Translations under genes and position numbers: made by a program | Notes under the pieces: generated by a model | Told to the model about the DNA's origin: nothing | Seen by the model: only the letters and a program-made list of their open reading frames with translations | The model's database searches: none | Origin: VRUE01 sp963788975 | GTDB taxonomy: Bacteria; Actinomycetota; Thermoleophilia; Solirubrobacterales; 70-9 | NCBI GenBank assembly: GCA_963788975.1 | Contig: CAWBIJ010000004.1 | Location: 1,240,001-1,304,000, forward strand | DNA length: 64,000 nt | Direction of reading: 5' to 3' | Part shown: positions 60,784 through 64,000 of the stretch, piece by piece | How the letters are laid out: each line of letters begins with the position of its first letter | How positions within the stretch are numbered: the first letter of the stretch is position 1

Positions 60784-62012
60784 GGGCCGAACTCCCCGGC
60801 AGCACCGCCGCTTGGCGGGCTGGGCGGTACTTCGGGCGATGGCGCCGAAGATGGTTCAGTAGGCGGCGGGGCTGCTTCCACCGGCGGGGTGTATTCGGGT
60901 GACGGGCTCTGTTCCAGCGCCTCCGCCTGCGCAAGGGCATCTGGCTTCGAGCCCTCGAGCTCGCGACGCTCCGGTTTCTCCTTCGGGGCGGTCGGCTGCG
61001 TCACAAGTTTCGGGTCCGGTGCGGCATCGGTCGGAACGGCTTCGATGGATCGGTCGGCCCGCTGCTCGATCGCAGGTGGTACCCCGTCTCCCGCTGGGCC
61101 GCCAAGTGGGGCAGGGGCCACTCCAGTGACGACGCAGGCCGTGCCGACCGCCGCGGTCCCGGCGCTGACGGCAGCCGCCTTCGTCGTCGTCGTCAACTTG
61201 GCGACGGCTGCGTGTGCCCGCTCGAGCAGGGCGCCCAGCGCGAACGGCGCCGGCGCCAGGGCGGCGACCGCGCGGGGTGTGGCTCGGTATGCCCGCATAG
61301 CTGCGCGACAAGGCCCGCAGGCGCGCAGATGCTCGCGCACGGCGATTGCTTGCGCGGGGTCGGCCTCGCCGTCGCAGAAGACCGAGAGCAGCGGCCGTAG
61401 CTCGGTGCAGCGGCTGCCGTCCTCGCTGCCGGCGAGAAAGCGGCGGAACCGCTCGCGTCCCTCGGCAATGCTGCGATTGACCTTGGTGGGGCTGAATCCG
61501 GTGATTCGGGAGATCTCGGCGTAGGAACAGCCGCTGGCGAGGAGACCCAGGGCCCGTCGCTCGGCCGGCTTCAGTGCCCGCAGCGCCTCGCGGCTGCGGG
61601 CGATCGCCTCCTCTCGCTCTGCCCGCTCGTCTGGACCGTCACCGCCGGCGGGTATGAGCGCCACCCAATCGATCTGCTCCCCGTCGTCCGGTGACTGGAC
61701 GAACCGCCCCATCGTTCGCTCGCGGCTGCGACGCACGGCCAGGGCCTCGTGCTTGGTCACCGTCTGGGTCCAGCGGATCAGCTCACGCGGATCGGTGGTT
61801 GGCGCCTTGGTCAAGAGGATCTCCAGAGCTCGCTGAAAGGCGTCCTCCGCGTCCTCGGTGCAAAGCGAGTAGCGCCGAGCCGTTCGCCGCAGCGCCGGCT
61901 CGTAGCGATTGAGGATCTCCACCGCCGCGTGCTTGCGCGCATCCTCGATAGTCCTCCTCTCCCCTGTCGACTCCACTCGCGGACCCCCGCCGATTCGTTC
62001 GCTCCGGTGCAA
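60780..62012 (-). CDS. ECF sigma factor fused to a zinc-finger anti-sigma membrane domain
   Basis: A 410-residue protein. Residues about 30-110 are sigma region 2 (ILNRYEPALRRTARRYSLCT, EDAEDAFQRALEI) and 140-195 sigma region 4 (LKPAERRALGLLASGCSYAE, FSPTKVNRSIAEGRERFRR). Directly behind comes a zinc anti-sigma-like segment with HLRACGPC, i.e. HX3CX2C (near residue 230). Then follow a hydrophobic stretch that could cross the membrane (AAAVSAGTAAVGTACVVTG) and a Pro/Glu-rich tail. Sigma and anti-sigma are normally separate proteins; here they are one chain. The TTG at 62012 is the longest start; a GTG (V-E-S-T-G-E) 13 codons later is possible. Confidence 0.75.
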   Translation of the reverse strand: MHRSERIGGGPRVESTGERRTIEDARKHAAVEILNRYEPALRRTARRYSLCTEDAEDAFQRALEILLTKAPTTDPRELIRWTQTVTKHEALAVRRSRERTMGRFVQSPDDGEQIDWVALIPAGGDGPDERAEREEAIARSREALRALKPAERRALGLLASGCSYAEISRITGFSPTKVNRSIAEGRERFRRFLAGSEDGSRCTELRPLLSVFCDGEADPAQAIAVREHLRACGPCRAAMRAYRATPRAVAALAPAPFALGALLERAHAAVAKLTTTTKAAAVSAGTAAVGTACVVTGVAPAPLGGPAGDGVPPAIEQRADRSIEAVPTDAAPDPKLVTQPTAPKEKPERRELEGSKPDALAQAEALEQSPSPEYTPPVEAAPPPTEPSSAPSPEVPPSPPSGGAAGEFGP

Positions 62013-62188
62013 CGTTTTCTCGTCCTATGGCATGGCCAAAGCGTTTCGGTGCAGAAACATGTCGGTTTGATGACTCTTTCGACACGTTTTCTCCCCCCGT
62101 CTGGACGGTTGACCGGGCCCGAAGAACGGAAATTGCATAAATCCCGCTCCCGGCCGGTGGCGGACAAGGCCGGTAGCATCTGGCGACG

Positions 62189-63136
62189 ATGAGCACCTGC
62201 GTGGTTACCGGCGGCGCCGGCTTTCTCGGATCCCACCTCTGCGAGCGACTGCTCGGCGAGGGGCACAAGGTCATCTGCATCGACAACCTGGAGACGGGCT
62301 CGCTGCAGAACATCGAGCACATCCGCGACTCCGCCTTCGAGTTCCGCAACATCGACATCACAGAGCACGTCGACGTTCCAGAGGACGTCGACTTCGTCTA
62401 CCACCTCGCCTCTCCGGCCAGCCCGATTGACTACCTGCGGCTGCCGCTGCACACGCTCAAGGTCGGCTCGCACGGAACCCACCACATGCTCGGCCTCGCC
62501 AAGTTCAAGCGCGCCCGTTTTCTGATCGCTTCGACCAGCGAGGTCTACGGAGACCCGCAGGTCCACCCCCAGACCGAGGACTACTGGGGACACGTCAACC
62601 CGATCGGCCCGCGCGGCGTCTACGACGAGGCCAAGCGCTACGCCGAGGCGCTGACCATGGCCTACCACCGCCAGCAGGGCGTCGACACCTCGATCGTCCG
62701 CATCTTCAACACCTACGGCTCGCGGATGCGCGCCCACGACGGCCGCGCGATCCCGACTTTCTTCCGCCAAGCGCTCCAGGATCGCCCGCTGACCGTGTTC
62801 GGCGACGGCGGACAGACCCGCAGCTTCTGCTTTGTCGACGACCTGATTAGCGGCATCGTCGCGCTCGCCGAGTCCGACGTGCACTCACCGGTCAACATCG
62901 GCAACCCGGACGAGTTCACCCTGCTCGAGCTGGCGAAGACGGTGATCGAGGTGACCGAGTCACGCTCGGAGATCGTCTTCGAGGCCCTGCCGGTCGACGA
63001 CCCGCAGCAGCGCCGCCCCGACATCAGCCGCGCCCGCGACCTGCTTGGCTGGGAGCCGAAGGTCGAGCTGCGTGAGGGCCTGCGGCGGACGATCGAGCAG
63101 TCCGGCGTCGAGCGCCTCGTCGGCGCCTCGGACTAG
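62189..63136 (+). CDS. UDP-glucuronate decarboxylase-like SDR epimerase
   Basis: A 315-residue extended SDR with NAD-binding VTGGAGFLGSHL, substrate segment YHLASPASPIDYLRLPL, STSEVYGDPQVHPQ and active-site GPRGVYDEAKRYAEAL with YXXXK. These are the marks of UDP-xylose synthase (UXS), which forms UDP-xylose from UDP-glucuronate for wall or exopolysaccharide. The length matches the family. ATG 62189 has TAGCAT nine bases upstream and no ribosome site. The 176-base gap to the sigma gene contains GAGAAAACGT twice on the minus strand, possibly promoter elements for that gene. Confidence 0.9.
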   Translation: MSTCVVTGGAGFLGSHLCERLLGEGHKVICIDNLETGSLQNIEHIRDSAFEFRNIDITEHVDVPEDVDFVYHLASPASPIDYLRLPLHTLKVGSHGTHHMLGLAKFKRARFLIASTSEVYGDPQVHPQTEDYWGHVNPIGPRGVYDEAKRYAEALTMAYHRQQGVDTSIVRIFNTYGSRMRAHDGRAIPTFFRQALQDRPLTVFGDGGQTRSFCFVDDLISGIVALAESDVHSPVNIGNPDEFTLLELAKTVIEVTESRSEIVFEALPVDDPQQRRPDISRARDLLGWEPKVELREGLRRTIEQSGVERLVGASD

Positions 63137-63167
63137 CGCTAGCGCTCTTCTCTAACAGTGCCCAGGC

Positions 63168-64000
63168 TCAGGCTGTTGCGCCGTGCGGCGTGCCGGAGCG
63201 GTAGAAGGCGATCGAGGTCGGCACGTGGGCCAGTTCCTCGCGGATCGCCGTCGAGATCCGCCCGGCGGGCGTGTCGATCGCTTCTCCGCCGGGCACGTCC
63301 TCGGGCCAGCCGTAGCGATCGAAGAACTCGCGCGCGGGCCCCGCGTCGCTGGCGGCGACCGTCGACTTGGTGAGGGCTCTGGCCAGCTCGGTCATGCCGC
63401 GGCAGAGCTCGTCCTCGGTCCAGCTGACCCGCCCCTTGCCGTCGACCTCAATGAAGCCGTTCTCGGCGAGGAAGCTGAGTTCGACGTAGGCGGCGCCGGC
63501 GTCGCCGTAGTGCCAGGGCCCACGGCGCAGGTAGTGAAGGACCTCGGCGATGTGGGTCGCGCACATCTGCAGGCGGCTGGCGCCGGAGATGCGCAGCCAC
63601 GGCTCGGTAACGAGCATCAGGAAGCCGTAGACGTCGGCGATCGCCTCCTGCAGGGCCATGAAGGGCTCGAGGCCGAGGTCTTCCCGCCAGCCGTAGTCGG
63701 TCTCCGGGAGGACCAGGTTGTGGCCGTGGTCGTGGCCGCGGATCCAGGGCATCAGCGTCGCCTCGATCGGCACGTCCCCTGGCTGCAGGGGCCCGTCGAG
63801 CAGGGCGCCGGCGAGCGGCACCGTGATCTGCGAGTAGCGCTCGAGGTGGACGTTGCGCAGGTAGAGGGTGCGCTGTTCTTCGAGCGGCAGCTCGTCGACC
63901 TCTTCGTCCTCGGGCAGGAAGTAGGCGAAGTGCTTGGGGTGGCCCGCGGCCTCGCCGGCGGAGACGATCAGATCGGTGACGTTGAAGGGCAGCTCGTAGG
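63168..64000 (-). CDS. Partial protein with possible metal-binding HXXGH motif
   Basis: The frame is open from the stop at 63168 to the window end (277 codons seen), so the N-terminus lies outside. Visible features are LYLRNVHLERYSQITVPLAG, PWIRGHDHGHNLVLPETDYG and, 20 residues on, MALQEAIADVYGFLMLV. HDHGH followed by an EAIAD helix resembles a zinc-metallopeptidase-like site (HXXGH...EXXXD), but I cannot name the family. It converges with the UXS gene. A 12-base palindrome AGCGCTAGCGCT follows the UXS stop. Confidence 0.6.
   Translation of the reverse strand, partial: YELPFNVTDLIVSAGEAAGHPKHFAYFLPEDEEVDELPLEEQRTLYLRNVHLERYSQITVPLAGALLDGPLQPGDVPIEATLMPWIRGHDHGHNLVLPETDYGWREDLGLEPFMALQEAIADVYGFLMLVTEPWLRISGASRLQMCATHIAEVLHYLRRGPWHYGDAGAAYVELSFLAENGFIEVDGKGRVSWTEDELCRGMTELARALTKSTVAASDAGPAREFFDRYGWPEDVPGGEAIDTPAGRISTAIREELAHVPTSIAFYRSGTPHGATA

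Overview
The window is high-GC (roughly two-thirds G+C), densely coded actinobacterial DNA. I infer Thermoleophilia/Solirubrobacterales: type-2 (archaeal-like) IleRS, PAC2, a SpoIID protein, polyprenol-phosphate mannose synthase, PolX, very large secreted NHL/Fn3-like proteins with basic Cys-containing C-termini, and a striking share of leaderless genes. No rRNA, CRISPR array or prophage is visible.

Layout. 0.0-8.9 kb: housekeeping and envelope genes (stress-type membrane protein, BtrH-like protein, PAP2 phosphatase, ychF, a lipocalin-like protein, SpoIID, aldehyde dehydrogenase, secreted metallophosphoesterase). 8.9-10.0 kb: a nucleotidyltransferase/HEPN pair with its own operator. 10-15.1 kb (minus strand): a lipoprotein gene, a cobalamin riboswitch, then two overlapping genes for secreted proteins that each pair an alpha/alpha-barrel repeat region with a transcobalamin-like DUF4430 domain, then fumC. 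15.3-24.5 kb: three large secreted proteins. 24.5-32.5 kb: an M15-like peptidase, a second nucleotidyltransferase pair, a benzoylformate-decarboxylase-like plus FAD/Fe-S 2-hydroxyacid dehydrogenase operon, a third nucleotidyltransferase/XRE pair and an SDR. 32.5-43.1 kb: ileS, then a 3.66-kb tandem duplication carrying a secreted trypsin-like protease with VCBS-like repeats, a tautomerase and part of trxA. 43.1-53.6 kb: mannosyltransferase, polX, a tRNA-like element, SIMPL protein, otsB, split TSUP permease, a TetR-controlled ABC exporter and PAC2. 53.6-64 kb: a decayed IS481-type element, a UvrD-like helicase-nuclease, an IMPase, a gene behind two LexA boxes, a sigma/anti-sigma fusion with a secreted partner, UDP-glucuronate decarboxylase and a partial gene at the edge.

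How it works together. The best candidate for a little-described system is the B12-riboswitch operon of secreted proteins with the two-domain build of animal intrinsic factor/transcobalamin. The second is the duplicated protease locus, where two copies are almost identical except for a sharply bounded 0.69-kb block that encodes the catalytic domain. Across the window at least 19 genes have a -10-like hexamer (TANNNT or xANNNT) 6-10 bases before the start codon, which implies leaderless transcripts; in three divergent pairs the two -10 elements overlap on the same bases.

Everything here was read by eye from sequence. Family names rest on motifs and remembered family architecture, with no database search.
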